Positions 37,312 to 46,377 of a DNA stretch of 64,000 nt are shown here, one piece after another. A program made the position numbers and the translations under genes. The notes beneath the pieces are model-generated. The model made no database searches, had not been told where the DNA came from, and worked only from the letters and a program-made list of their open reading frames with translations. This DNA is from Agarivorans litoreus (lineage in GTDB: Bacteria > Pseudomonadota > Gammaproteobacteria > Enterobacterales > Celerinatantimonadaceae). Numbering within the stretch: position 1 is the first letter of the stretch; every line of letters begins with the position of its first letter. The stretch is taken from contig NZ_BLPI01000001.1 in NCBI RefSeq assembly GCF_019649015.1, forward strand, positions 3,467,001-3,531,000, in the 5' to 3' direction.

Positions 37312-38037
37312 TTAAAGAACCATCGACAAAAATTGCTGTAGCCTTGGGTGGCTGGGGTTGTCGAAAAACGCTTCTGGCGTAGCTTCTACCAAGAGCTCGC
37401 CGTCTTCCATAAACAATACTCGGTCTGCCACTTCTCGGGCAAAGCCCATTTCGTGGGTCACTACCACCATAGTCATGCCGTCGGCTGCGAGGCCTTTCAT
37501 TACATCTAATACTTCGCCTACCATTTCTGGGTCAAGCGCCGAGGTGGGCTCGTCAAACAACATAATGTTGGGCTGCATCGCCAGTGCTCGGGCAATCGCC
37601 ACACGCTGCTGCTGGCCGCCAGAGAGGTGAGAAGGGTAGTTGCCCATTCTATCTGCTAAACCTACTTTAAGTAGCAAGGCTTTGGCTTCGTCTTCGGCTT
37701 GTTGTTTGGGGCGTTTAGCCACTTTAAGTGGCGCTAGCATTACATTGCCTAAGGCTGTTTTGTGTGGGAACAAGTTGAAGTTTTGAAACACCATACCTAC
37801 TTCTTCACGCAAGCTATTAATGTTAGTGCCTTTAGCGTACATATCGGTACCATCAATATGAATGGTGCCGCTGCTTACGGTTTCTAGCTGGTTTAAGGTA
37901 CGCAAAAACGTCGACTTGCCCGAGCCAGAAGGGCCCACAATCACCACTACTTCACCACGGTTTACCGTTGCCGATACGTCTTTTAATGCGTGGCAGCCAT
38001 TGGGGTAAATTTTGTTTATGTTCTTTGCAACAATCAT
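37312..38037 (-). CDS. Polar amino-acid ABC transporter ATP-binding protein (GlnQ-like)
   Basis: 241 aa starting [14 protein letters not shown] (AAGG upstream); a GTG start nine codons earlier would overlap the permease gene. Walker [11 protein letters not shown]-loop [14 protein letters not shown], signature [15 protein letters not shown], Walker [13 protein letters not shown] and the switch His in [10 protein letters not shown] are all intact. It powers uptake of a polar amino acid together with the two upstream genes. Last gene of the operon. Confidence 0.93.
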   Translation of the reverse strand: MIVAKNINKIYPNGCHALKDVSATVNRGEVVVIVGPSGSGKSTFLRTLNQLETVSSGTIHIDGTDMYAKGTNINSLREEVGMVFQNFNLFPHKTALGNVMLAPLKVAKRPKQQAEDEAKALLLKVGLADRMGNYPSHLSGGQQQRVAIARALAMQPNIMLFDEPTSALDPEMVGEVLDVMKGLAADGMTMVVVTHEMGFAREVADRVLFMEDGELLVEATPEAFFDNPSHPRLQQFLSMVL

Positions 38038-38056
38038 GTCGTTGCCTTGATAATCT

Positions 38057-39004
38057 TTAGTCACTGGCAGCTAACCTCTTTTCTAAGCGTTGAATAGCCC
38101 AAGACAGGCTGCTGGTAAGTACCAAGTAAAGTAGGGCTACAGTAAACCACACTTCAAAAGGTGCAAAGCTACCACTAACAACTTCACGACCGGCTTTGGT
38201 TAGGTCAGTAATGGATATCACCGATACCAATGAAGAATCTTTAATCAGGTTAATAAACTGGCCTGCCATTGGTGGCAAGGTTCGTTTAAAGGCCTGCGGT
38301 AAAATTACGTTCACCATGGCTTGTGGGTAGTTCATACCCAAAGAGCGGGCAGCTTCCATTTGGCCTTTAGGAATAGATTGAATACCTGAACGGATAATCT
38401 CGGCTACGTAGGCTGCAGTAAACACCGATAAAGCAATCACGCCTGCAGTAAAGCGTTCTAAATCGAATACGGTACCAATGAAGAAGTACACAATGAAGAT
38501 TTGTACCAGCAGCGGTGTGCCGCGAATAATCTCGATATAAGTGATGGATAGTTTGCGCAGCGCTGGGTTGTCGGCGATACGCATTAAGCCAATCACTAAG
38601 CCAAGCAAAATGGCAAAAACCAATGACCATAATGAAATTTTAATCGTAACAATTAAGCCTTCGGTGAGCGGGCCAATTCGCCACTGCTCGGAGGAGGCTA
38701 GTTGGTCGCCTTCAAATACTAGGTCACCTTCGTATACTGAGATGTTTTCAAACTCAGATAGATTTACTAATACCTCGCCACCATCTGATACTAGTTGCAG
38801 TTGGCCTGCTGCATTACTTTCAATACTGCCGTCTTGCGGCGCGGTAATGCTGGCTGCTTCGTTATTTACGATGTAAGGAACAACACGTTGCCAGTTCCAG
38901 TTATAGTCAATTTTTTCGCCCGACAGATAAATGAGTCCGCATAGGCTAAGTAAAATGGCAACAAAAACGCCATTCCACAGAATTTTGCTTGCTTGAGTTT
39001 GCAT
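38057..39004 (-). CDS. Polar amino-acid ABC transporter permease with extra periplasmic segment
   Basis: 315 aa, longer than the usual 220-240. The first TM (about 10-28) is followed by about 85 residues of predicted periplasmic, beta-like sequence ([20 protein letters not shown]) before the canonical permease core: [38 protein letters not shown] and the EAA loop [20 protein letters not shown]. The insert may contact the binding protein. It lies between the binding protein and ATPase genes in one operon. Confidence 0.9.
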   Translation of the reverse strand: MQTQASKILWNGVFVAILLSLCGLIYLSGEKIDYNWNWQRVVPYIVNNEAASITAPQDGSIESNAAGQLQLVSDGGEVLVNLSEFENISVYEGDLVFEGDQLASSEQWRIGPLTEGLIVTIKISLWSLVFAILLGLVIGLMRIADNPALRKLSITYIEIIRGTPLLVQIFIVYFFIGTVFDLERFTAGVIALSVFTAAYVAEIIRSGIQSIPKGQMEAARSLGMNYPQAMVNVILPQAFKRTLPPMAGQFINLIKDSSLVSVISITDLTKAGREVVSGSFAPFEVWFTVALLYLVLTSSLSWAIQRLEKRLAASD

Positions 39005-39071
39005 CTGAAGCTCTTTTATTAATATTTGGTTTTACTTTACTAAGCACGCTTAAGGCGCGCTTAGTAAAGAA

Positions 39072-39096
39072 AAGTGGCTGCTAAGGGCAGCCACTT
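39072..39096 (-). terminator. Intercistronic hairpin after the binding-protein gene
   Basis: AAGTGGCTGC and GCAGCCACTT form a 10-bp stem with a 5-nt loop just after the stop of the binding-protein gene, followed on the minus strand by TTCTTT. A second, less perfect stem lies at about 39038-39066. Such structures usually stabilise or attenuate so that binding protein is made in excess over permease. Confidence 0.7.
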
Positions 39097-39104
39097 AAGT
39101 CTTA

Positions 39105-39899
39105 CTATTGAACTTGTTTTAACCAAGCATCATCTTTAAACCACTTGTCGTAAATGCGGTCGTAGGTGCCGTCACCTTTAATTTGACGCAAGTAACCGTT
39201 CAAGAAGTTTAAGAAATCAGGATCGCCTTGGCGAACAGCCCAACCTAGCGGTTCAAAAGTGAACGGTTGATCTAGGTGAGTTAGCTGACCTTGGTTTTCT
39301 GCCGCGTAAATCGCATTAAACGGTAAGTCGTAAATGAAGGCATCGGCTTTGCCGTTAGTCACTTCTAGTACCGCTTCAGATTGGGTTTCAAATAGGTTTA
39401 CTTTAGCTTTAGGAATGTAGCGCTTAATGGCACCTTCACCAGTAGTACCTAATTTAGTTACCACAGTGTATTGGTCGCTGTTTAGGTCACGGTAGCTGGT
39501 TACTTTGCCTTCTAATTTAGGGCTAAGTAGGATTGATTGGCCAATGACTACGTATGGGTCTGCAAAGTTAACTTGCATGTTACGTTGTGGCGTAATGGTC
39601 ATGCCGCCCATAATTAGGTGACACTTACCAGTAAGTAGGGTAGGAATAATACCGTCCCAAGCGGTGTTTACTGGTACGTATTTAACGCCCATTGCACGCG
39701 CCATTTGCTTACCTAAATCAATATCAAAACCAATGAACTGGCCGTTTTTGGCCTTCATTTCAAATGGCATGTAGCCAGCATCAAAACAAGCGCGTAGCTC
39801 GCCAGATTCAGTGATTTCTTGTAACAATGTTTGCTGAGCAAAAGCAGCACTTGATAACAGTGTAACTGCGGCAATCGCAGATTGAATGACACGTTTCAT
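39105..39899 (-). CDS. Polar amino-acid ABC transporter substrate-binding protein
   Basis: 264 aa with signal peptide (cleavage near AAFA-QQ). Family 3 binding-protein motifs are visible: GELRACFDAGYMPFEMKAKNG, FIGFDIDLGKQMARAMGV and TLLTGKCHLIMGGMTITPQR. The ligand is a polar or dicarboxylic amino acid by family, not further resolved. First gene of the operon with the permease and ATPase. Confidence 0.93.
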   Translation of the reverse strand: MKRVIQSAIAAVTLLSSAAFAQQTLLQEITESGELRACFDAGYMPFEMKAKNGQFIGFDIDLGKQMARAMGVKYVPVNTAWDGIIPTLLTGKCHLIMGGMTITPQRNMQVNFADPYVVIGQSILLSPKLEGKVTSYRDLNSDQYTVVTKLGTTGEGAIKRYIPKAKVNLFETQSEAVLEVTNGKADAFIYDLPFNAIYAAENQGQLTHLDQPFTFEPLGWAVRQGDPDFLNFLNGYLRQIKGDGTYDRIYDKWFKDDAWLKQVQ

Positions 39900-40327
39900 A
39901 ATGGTCCTTGTTGTGTTTTTAATTCGTTATTTTTATTGAGTTCATGTTCTGCACTATCCTTACAAAACAGCGTGAACCCTTAGTGTTTCAGGCAAGTTAT
40001 AGCAGAATACACTAGAAAAAAATAGCGGCGGTTTTTGGTGTCGTGTTTACAAAATGAACGATACTTTCAAGTTTAGTTAGCCGCATGGACGTCTAAATGC
40101 CCGCAAATTAAGGCTTTAGTCGCGCAGCTTGTTTAACTGTTTTATTTGTTATTAATGCTAAAAAAATTTTAAGCATTAAAGAAAATCTATGGTTATCAAG
40201 GCTAAATGTAGAATATTTAGGCAGTGCTAAATGAGTAGAGCGCTAAAAAATGGGTACTCACTGGTAGCGCTGTTACTTGCAGTTTTAAGTGACAACCCCC
40301 ATGCTGAGGTAAAATCTAAACTCTTGT
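39900..40327. other. Intergenic region between the ABC operon and the DUF389 gene
   Basis: 428 bp of divergent promoter space, AT-rich in its middle. No gene, repeat or clear operator was seen. Confidence 0.5.
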
Positions 40328-42199
40328 ATGGAAACAGGAATGGCCGATAGTTTTTTGTTATTTGAGCCCGACGCCAGTGATATGGTGAGTCAAAAACTCG
40401 TTCCGCTGTTCGACGATGTAATATTGCCAAAAGTGTGGGATGTGAACCAACCGCCCGAGTTTAAAGCTGACAGCGTCGTTTATTGTTATCTTAGCGATGA
40501 AGCCTTAACTACCGCCATTGCCTTAGCGGTAGAACAACAATGGATAGTAGCAGTATTGCCGCATCCTAAAGCAAACCATGCCCGTCGTGCTTTTAGTTTG
40601 GCTAGCTCTATAGAGCAAACCTTGGCGGAGGTTCGGCAAGCCGAAGCCACAAAAATTGATGTGCTGCGTTGTAACCAGCAAGTGGTATTAAATCACTTAG
40701 TGGTAGGTCATAGCTTTAACCTACGCCCTGGCGGGCACAATGGTTCGTGGCGACAACGCATCGCGCAAACTTGGCAAAATATTAAGAAAATTGGTGATAT
40801 CAGGCCGCAAAAACTTAGTTTTACCACCGGAAGTGATACTTGCTTAGAGACCTCGTTAGTGGGGCTGGTTATTATTGAACATGCTCAAGGTTCAATGCTA
40901 TCTAAACGGATACTTACCGATACTCACTGTAACGACGGTATGTTAGAAAGCATGCTGTTAGCGCCTCGCAGCATCATGGAAATGTTCCGTTTTTTAGTAC
41001 TCGCTATGTTTGGTCGGGCGGTAAGAAAGCCGCGTTTTCTTAGTTTAATCAAATCTAAATCGATACAGCTTAGCGCGGAGAGTGAGTTTGAGTATTGGCA
41101 CGATGGTATACCCGCAAAAGCTACCTGCTTAGTCGTTGACTGCGAGCACCGTGCTTTACGTATTTTCCCCTCAGCTAGCATGCTTTGCCAAGACAGTGCC
41201 GTAGCTGTAAAAGAGAGCCGTAAAATTGCCAACTTACCAGAGGGTGAAGCAATTAACGCCCTAGCTGCCAAGCCACTGCCTTGGATAGCGCATGCCGCCA
41301 AAGAAGAGTTTAAAGAGCTCTACCAATTGCTGCGTGACAACGCCACAACCTCGCCGGCCTTTTTAACCTTGATGGTCCTGTCTACTTTGCTAGCCTCCAT
41401 TGGCCTTTATGCCAGCTCGGCACCGGTGATTATTGGTGCGATGATCTTAGCGCCGTTAATGGCGCCTATTATTTCGCTTTCTATGGCGCTTACTCGTCAA
41501 GATCCTAGCTTAATGACCGCTAGTTTAGGTACCTTGTTTACTGGCTTGTGTGTAGCCTTGGGCTTTGCCGCAAGCGCCAGCTTTATTATTCCCATGGAAG
41601 TGATTACGCCCGAGATTTCGGCGCGACTAAGCCCTAATCTGCTTGATTTAGGGGTGGCGATTATCTCCGGCATTGCCGGTGCTTATGCCCATGCGCGGAT
41701 TGATGCAGCCAAAAGCTTGGCAGGCGTTGCTATTGCGGTGGCGTTGGTGCCGCCTTTAGCAGTAACTGGCATAGGCTTAGGCTGGCTCAATATTGGCGTT
41801 GCCTCTGGCGCCTTTTTGTTGTTTTTAACTAACTTAGCCGGCATTGTATTTTCGGCCGCTTTAACGTTTTTAGCGCTAGGTTTTGCCCCGTTTACCCGCG
41901 CCAGAAAGGGGTTAGGCATCGCTTTAGTTGCCGTGACCCTTGTGAGCATTCCATTGGTATTTAGTTTTAACCGCCTATCAGAAGAAGCGCAAATAGTGCA
42001 GCACTTACAAGGTAAAACCTTTAATGAGGTATTGCTGCGAACAGTGCGAGCGCAAAGTACCAAGCCGCTCACTTTGCATTTGCAGTTGGTTAGTGAACAT
42101 TCACTTAACGACCAACAATTAGATGGGCTTAAAGCACGTATTGAACAAGAGCTTGGCCGTAGCTTTCAGCTAGAAGCTTCAATCATTATTCGGCGTTAA
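40328..42199 (+). CDS. DUF389 membrane protein with lipid-kinase-like N-terminal domain
   Basis: 623 aa. The first 300 residues look like a diacylglycerol/NAD-kinase-type fold in their later part (RILTDTHCNDGMLESMLL, KSKSIQLSAESEFEYWHDG, then a final ALRIFPSA strand), but the catalytic GGDGT motif is not visible, so it may bind rather than phosphorylate. Residues about 345-530 form a DUF389 domain of five or six membrane spans with SSAPVIIGAMILAPLMAPI and GIAGAYAHARID. The pairing matches the TIGR00341-type proteins. Start uncertain (ATG 40328 or 40340). A terminator follows. Confidence 0.78.
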   Translation: METGMADSFLLFEPDASDMVSQKLVPLFDDVILPKVWDVNQPPEFKADSVVYCYLSDEALTTAIALAVEQQWIVAVLPHPKANHARRAFSLASSIEQTLAEVRQAEATKIDVLRCNQQVVLNHLVVGHSFNLRPGGHNGSWRQRIAQTWQNIKKIGDIRPQKLSFTTGSDTCLETSLVGLVIIEHAQGSMLSKRILTDTHCNDGMLESMLLAPRSIMEMFRFLVLAMFGRAVRKPRFLSLIKSKSIQLSAESEFEYWHDGIPAKATCLVVDCEHRALRIFPSASMLCQDSAVAVKESRKIANLPEGEAINALAAKPLPWIAHAAKEEFKELYQLLRDNATTSPAFLTLMVLSTLLASIGLYASSAPVIIGAMILAPLMAPIISLSMALTRQDPSLMTASLGTLFTGLCVALGFAASASFIIPMEVITPEISARLSPNLLDLGVAIISGIAGAYAHARIDAAKSLAGVAIAVALVPPLAVTGIGLGWLNIGVASGAFLLFLTNLAGIVFSAALTFLALGFAPFTRARKGLGIALVAVTLVSIPLVFSFNRLSEEAQIVQHLQGKTFNEVLLRTVRAQSTKPLTLHLQLVSEHSLNDQQLDGLKARIEQELGRSFQLEASIIIRR

Positions 42200-42231
42200 A
42201 GCTTTTATGTTATTGCTCTGAACGTATTCTT

Positions 42232-42270
42232 AAAGAGGCTATAAGTGATGCAACAAATAGCCTCTTTATT
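42232..42270 (+). terminator. Terminator after the DUF389 gene
   Basis: AAAGAGGCTA (42232-42241) pairs with TAGCCTCTTT (42258-42267), followed by ATT; a 16-nt loop separates the arms. Confidence 0.7.
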
Positions 42271-42379
42271 ACTCTTACCTATAAAGCGCCTAAAGGTTTG
42301 TTGATCAATCTGGCTTTACTATTAACAAGGCCATTGCAATTTACCTCGAACATAAAATCAAAATAAGCCTTGAATTCAA

Positions 42380-42392
42380 GTTATGATATAAC
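42380..42392. promoter_or_regulatory. Candidate Zur operator
   Basis: GTTATGATATAAC is a 13-bp palindrome with ATATAACGTAACATT overlapping it, resembling the core of Zur boxes (TGTTATA...TATAACA). It lies 18 bp before the start of the zur-like gene, consistent with autoregulation. Confidence 0.5.
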
Positions 42393-42410
42393 GTAACATT
42401 TTATCGAGGG

Positions 42411-42911
42411 ATGATTGATAGCCAAGTAAAACAAAATATGAGCAAATCTATGATGCAAATTGATAGCGTTATTCAACATGCCGAGCAACACTGCAAGCAA
42501 CGAGGTGTACGCTTAACCACCAAACGCAAGCAGGTTTTATCTGGTTTGGTGCAGTCAAACAAAGCGCTCTCTGCTTATGAACTCACCGATTATTGTAAGC
42601 AACTATTCGACCAAAGCATTCCTGCCATGTCGGTGTATCGCATCCTTGATTTTCTAGAAACCGAGCATCTTGTGCACAAACTTAGCTTGGCCAATAAATA
42701 TGTCGCATGTGCGCATATTTGCTGCAGCCATAGCCATGGGGTACCGCAATTTTTGATATGCGGTAAGTGCAGTAAAGTAAAAGAAATCAGCATCGCTGCT
42801 TCAACCATTAACGAGTTAAAACACAATGCCGAGCAGGCTGGTTTTACCTTAGTTAGTCAGCAATTGGAAATGAACTGCCTATGCGAAGACTGTATTCAGC
42901 AAGTGGCCTAA
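42411..42911 (+). CDS. zur: Fur-family regulator, probably Zur
   Basis: 166 aa, with winged helix (VRLTTKRKQVLSGLVQSNKALSAYEL region) and dimerisation domain. The metal sites appear as ACAHICCSHSHGVPQFLICGKC and NCLCEDC. The pattern 'H.....PQFLIC..C' fits Zur (zinc uptake regulator) better than Fur. The neighbours (MerC-like exporter or importer and a COG0523 GTPase) also fit zinc. The ATG at 42411 has a poorly placed GAGGG; a later ATG at 42438 is possible. Confidence 0.83.
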   Translation: MIDSQVKQNMSKSMMQIDSVIQHAEQHCKQRGVRLTTKRKQVLSGLVQSNKALSAYELTDYCKQLFDQSIPAMSVYRILDFLETEHLVHKLSLANKYVACAHICCSHSHGVPQFLICGKCSKVKEISIAASTINELKHNAEQAGFTLVSQQLEMNCLCEDCIQQVA

Positions 42912-42940
42912 TTCAATCAACATTAAAACAAGGAAAGTGA

Positions 42941-43351
42941 ATGAAAGTCACTCAAGCAATCGGCGATAAGTTCGCCATCGGTTTATCATTTGCGTGCGCC
43001 ATTCATTGTTTGGCGTTACCTCTGTTGTTTGTTTTGGTTCCCAGCATGGTTGCGCTACCTTTACACAGCGAGGCTTTTCACCTTTGGATGGTAGTAGCGG
43101 TTATACCCATTAGCGCTTATGCACTCACCATGGGATGTAAACAACACAACCGAACTAAAGTGCTGCTATGGGGTGTTGCTGGTTTGGCTCTATTGATTTT
43201 GGCAGTTGCCCTTGGTGAAGACCGCATTGGGGAAATTGGCGAAAAATCGCTTACCTTGTTAGGCGCAACGTTGGTAGCTATTGGCCACTGGATGAACTAT
43301 CGTTTGTGTCACCAGCATGATCACAACAATTGCGATTGCCCAGAGCATTAA
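42941..43351 (+). CDS. MerC-domain membrane protein
   Basis: 136 aa with four membrane segments (about 10-35, 45-65, 72-92, 98-120). The MerC signature AIHCLALPLLF is near residue 20, and the C-terminal tail HQHDHNNCDCPEH is rich in metal ligands. MerC proteins move Hg(II); in a Zur-COG0523 context zinc transport is more likely. AGGAAAG precedes the start. Confidence 0.88.
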   Translation: MKVTQAIGDKFAIGLSFACAIHCLALPLLFVLVPSMVALPLHSEAFHLWMVVAVIPISAYALTMGCKQHNRTKVLLWGVAGLALLILAVALGEDRIGEIGEKSLTLLGATLVAIGHWMNYRLCHQHDHNNCDCPEH

Positions 43352-43533
43352 GGCTTTCAACTTTTTTAACCTGTATTACTTGTTTAGCCCCATCATTAAA
43401 CCAAGTCTTAAACTTAAAGACTTGCTTGAGTTAGTCTAGTAATCAACGTTCTTTCCTCCGTTAAGTAATGCTATAAACAATACTTAGTTTTTGCAGCAAT
43501 GCTTACCTTTTTTAATTAATTGGAACACAAACC

Positions 43534-44532
43534 ATGAGCAGTAAGCGCCAGCCCATTAGCGCCGTACCCACTAATATCATCACTGGCTTTTTAGGTGTAG
43601 GTAAAACCTCAGCTATTTTGCAGCTAATGCGCAATAAACCAGAAAACGAACGCTGGGCGGTACTTGTAAATGAGTTTGGCGAAATTGGTATAGATGGCGC
43701 CTTGCTTCAAGGTCAACATCAGCAGCAACAAGTATATATTCGCGAAGTTCCAGGAGGCTGCATGTGCTGCGCTGCGGGCTTGCCAATGCAAATCGCATTA
43801 AACCAGTTGTTGAGTGAATCTAAGCCAGACCGCTTATTAATAGAGCCAACAGGCTTAGGCCACCCAAAAGAAGTGTTAGAAGTACTCTCATCAGAGTACT
43901 ACCAGCAAGTACTGTCGTTAAATAAAACCATTACGCTAGTGGATGCCAGAAACCTTAGTGATGCCCGTTACACTAGCCACGAAACCTTCAACCAACAAAT
44001 TGCCATAGCCGATACCGTGATAGGCAATAAGTTAGATCTTTATCAAACAGATGAGCAGCAACAGCTACGTGAATATGTTACTCAACACGGGCGCAAAGGT
44101 GCGCAAGTTCTGTTTAGCAAAAACGGCCAGATGGACATTAGCTGCCTGCAAGGCGCTACGGCGGGTAGCTATGCACCTGATGAACATCATCATCATGGTC
44201 ACGATAAACCACTTGCCTCCGAGCAAGTTATTCCAGAGAGTGGTTACTTAAAAGCCAGCAACCAAGGCGAAGGGTTTAACAGTATAGGCTGGCGTTTTGC
44301 CCCTAATAAAGTATTCGATCGCAAGAAGCTGTGTTTGCTGCTATTAAGCTTAAAAGTAGAGCGCATAAAAGCTGTATTTATAACTAGCAGCGGCGTATTT
44401 GCTTACAACTACACCAGCGATGGCTTAAGTGAAGCTGAGCTAGACGATTGTCTAGAAAGCCGCATAGAAGTGATTGCTAATCAGCTAGATGATGATTTAG
44501 AAGCAAGGTTGCTTGAGTGTTTGGTGGAGTGA
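43534..44532 (+). CDS. COG0523 (CobW/ZigA-type) metal-chaperone GTPase
   Basis: 332 aa. Walker A GFLGVGKTS, the metal-binding CxCC motif GGCMCC, Walker B-like LIEPTGLGHP, and GNKLDL for guanine specificity are present. A His-rich insert DEHHHHGHDK lies near residue 215. COG0523 proteins insert metals into client enzymes; the Zur-regulated ones deliver zinc in limitation. It follows zur and the MerC-like gene, supporting a zinc role. Confidence 0.9.
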   Translation: MSSKRQPISAVPTNIITGFLGVGKTSAILQLMRNKPENERWAVLVNEFGEIGIDGALLQGQHQQQQVYIREVPGGCMCCAAGLPMQIALNQLLSESKPDRLLIEPTGLGHPKEVLEVLSSEYYQQVLSLNKTITLVDARNLSDARYTSHETFNQQIAIADTVIGNKLDLYQTDEQQQLREYVTQHGRKGAQVLFSKNGQMDISCLQGATAGSYAPDEHHHHGHDKPLASEQVIPESGYLKASNQGEGFNSIGWRFAPNKVFDRKKLCLLLLSLKVERIKAVFITSSGVFAYNYTSDGLSEAELDDCLESRIEVIANQLDDDLEARLLECLVE

Positions 44533-44842
44533 GGTCACGAAAAAATACGGATATTAGTCCAAATAACTAACCTGAGCTCGGGATAACAAACTAGTTTCTA
44601 GCGGCTATTTTTACTTATTTCGGTGTTGAAGCTACTTGCAGTAGGCTAGCTATTGGCACGCACCTTCGCCTTAAACTAAGCAAAACTATCTCGACAGAAA
44701 CATGAAGCTAGATTAAGTACTGGGTTGCAGAGTTATCGTTACTTCCTATCCCTAGCCCAGGTTAACTAACATGTGCTGTGGGTGAGGCTTCCTCTATTTG
44801 GACTAGTTAAAAAAATTAGGTGTCCTTTTAACTTTATTTTCT
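44533..44842. other. Intergenic region, no feature seen
   Basis: 310 bp between two convergent genes. I see no gene, no clear terminator and no repeat. Confidence 0.5.
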
Positions 44843-45619
44843 TTACTCATTAAGAACAACGCCTCTGGCTTCGAAATTCGCAATGGCTTGCTGTATGTTA
44901 ACGCCTTTAGTTTCTAAATAAGTAAAAACGTCTTGTTTATAAGGTTTCATGTCATCGGATACCTTTCTTACATGAGCTGACACTGCAACTTCTTGTAAAT
45001 TCCCCTTGAATCCTTTTTTAAGGAAAAATAAAGTCCAATCAAAATGACCGACATTTATAGTTGATTGAATTATATTTAGCGAACCTTTATTGCCCTCTAT
45101 ATTCCAATTTACATCTGCACCATGATCCAATAACAGATCAAAATACTCTTCTCTAAAATTAGAAATGGCTACCATTAACATCGTTCTTCTAAATGCTCCG
45201 CCCAATTTTTCTGGCGCTTCCAAATTAGGGTCTCCACCATATTTCAATAGCACTTCAAGGATCTCTTTCCGATCTCCGCCTGTAGCTAAATACAATGCAG
45301 AGAAACCTTGTTCATCTCGGTAACTTGGGTTTGCTCCGTTGAGTAGCATATACTCTATTAGCTTATGCGCATCATTTGAATCAGTATAAACCCAGAGCAA
45401 CGGAGTTATTCCGTTAAGCCCTATTTCGTTAATATTTGCTCCCTTAAGCAGCTGCTCGTTAGCTTTGTCAAAATTCTTTTCTACAACCGCTTCGATAAAC
45501 TTGGTGGTTTCCGTTGAAAATGTTTCTGATAGTTTCATTTCGTTATTCTTCTCACTGCAACTGCTTATCAAAGCACAATAAAAAAATAAACATATAAAAC
45601 GATATCTGTTTTTAAACAT
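44843..45619 (-). CDS. Ankyrin-repeat lipoprotein
   Basis: 258 aa with a lipoprotein signal (CALISSC, Cys near residue 21). Ankyrin repeats follow from about residue 45 to 175: INEIGLNGITPLLWVYTD, ANPSYRDEQGFSALYLATGG, DPNLEAP and GADVNWN. The C-terminal 70 residues are unrepetitive. The gene is AT-rich compared with its neighbours. Secreted ankyrin proteins of this kind often protect against secreted toxins or enzymes, but no toxin partner is adjacent here. Confidence 0.83.
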   Translation of the reverse strand: MFKNRYRFICLFFYCALISSCSEKNNEMKLSETFSTETTKFIEAVVEKNFDKANEQLLKGANINEIGLNGITPLLWVYTDSNDAHKLIEYMLLNGANPSYRDEQGFSALYLATGGDRKEILEVLLKYGGDPNLEAPEKLGGAFRRTMLMVAISNFREEYFDLLLDHGADVNWNIEGNKGSLNIIQSTINVGHFDWTLFFLKKGFKGNLQEVAVSAHVRKVSDDMKPYKQDVFTYLETKGVNIQQAIANFEARGVVLNE

Positions 45620-45648
45620 ATTAAAGACCTACATATTTTAATTGACCG

Positions 45649-46377
45649 CTACAAATACTGCGGCACCATTTCTCGCCAGTAACGTCCGCGGTGGGCGCGG
45701 CCCTGCCATTCAATCATTCGATGATTTAAGCCTTTGTGATTAAGAATATGGCTTAGGGTGTGGTTATTTTGCAGGAAGGGATCTTGATTACCAATAATGA
45801 ACAGTAAATCGGTATTGGCTAGCTCGGATAAGCGTTGAGGGCAGTTTAGGTTTACTAGGTAGTGGGTAGGTGTGTGAAAATAGACGTTGTCGTTGTAAAA
45901 GCCTTCGAATAAATCACTGAAAGATTCAACCTGCCAAGTAAGGTCGAAACGGCCAGAAAAAGCCGCCAACCTGTTAAAAAGGTGAGGGTGGCGAAATACA
46001 ATGTTAGCGGCGTGATAAGCACCTAAGGAGCATCCGTGAGAGATGGTGCAAGGGTGGTCATTTTTCTGCGCCATTAAGGGCAGTACTTCGCGCAGAATGT
46101 AGTCTTCGTATTGCTGGTGGCGCTGAATTCGCCCAGCAGGGTGGGCCCAAAAACAATACATGCTTTCGATATCGATGCTATCGACACAATATAACTGCAG
46201 CTGTCCGGCATTAATTTTGTGAGCGATTGAGTTAACGAGCCCTAGGTTCTCGTATTCATAAAAACGCCCGCCGCGAGTAGGAAATACCAGCACTTTAGCC
46301 CCTGCGTGACCAAATACCAACAGCTCCATATCGCGATGCAAATTGGGGCTCCACCAACGATGATATTCTCTATTCAT
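45649..46377 (-). CDS. Esterase-like alpha/beta hydrolase (COG4947 type)
   Basis: About 242 aa from MNREYHRWWSPNLHRDMEL, a start typical of this group; an ATG six codons upstream also exists. The nucleophile elbow is SHGCSLGAYHA, with a probable Asp in GNQDPF and His in GRAHRGRYW. No signal peptide. It overlaps the upstream hydrolase gene by 8 bp, so the two are coupled. Substrate unknown. Confidence 0.8.
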   Translation of the reverse strand: MNREYHRWWSPNLHRDMELLVFGHAGAKVLVFPTRGGRFYEYENLGLVNSIAHKINAGQLQLYCVDSIDIESMYCFWAHPAGRIQRHQQYEDYILREVLPLMAQKNDHPCTISHGCSLGAYHAANIVFRHPHLFNRLAAFSGRFDLTWQVESFSDLFEGFYNDNVYFHTPTHYLVNLNCPQRLSELANTDLLFIIGNQDPFLQNNHTLSHILNHKGLNHRMIEWQGRAHRGRYWREMVPQYL

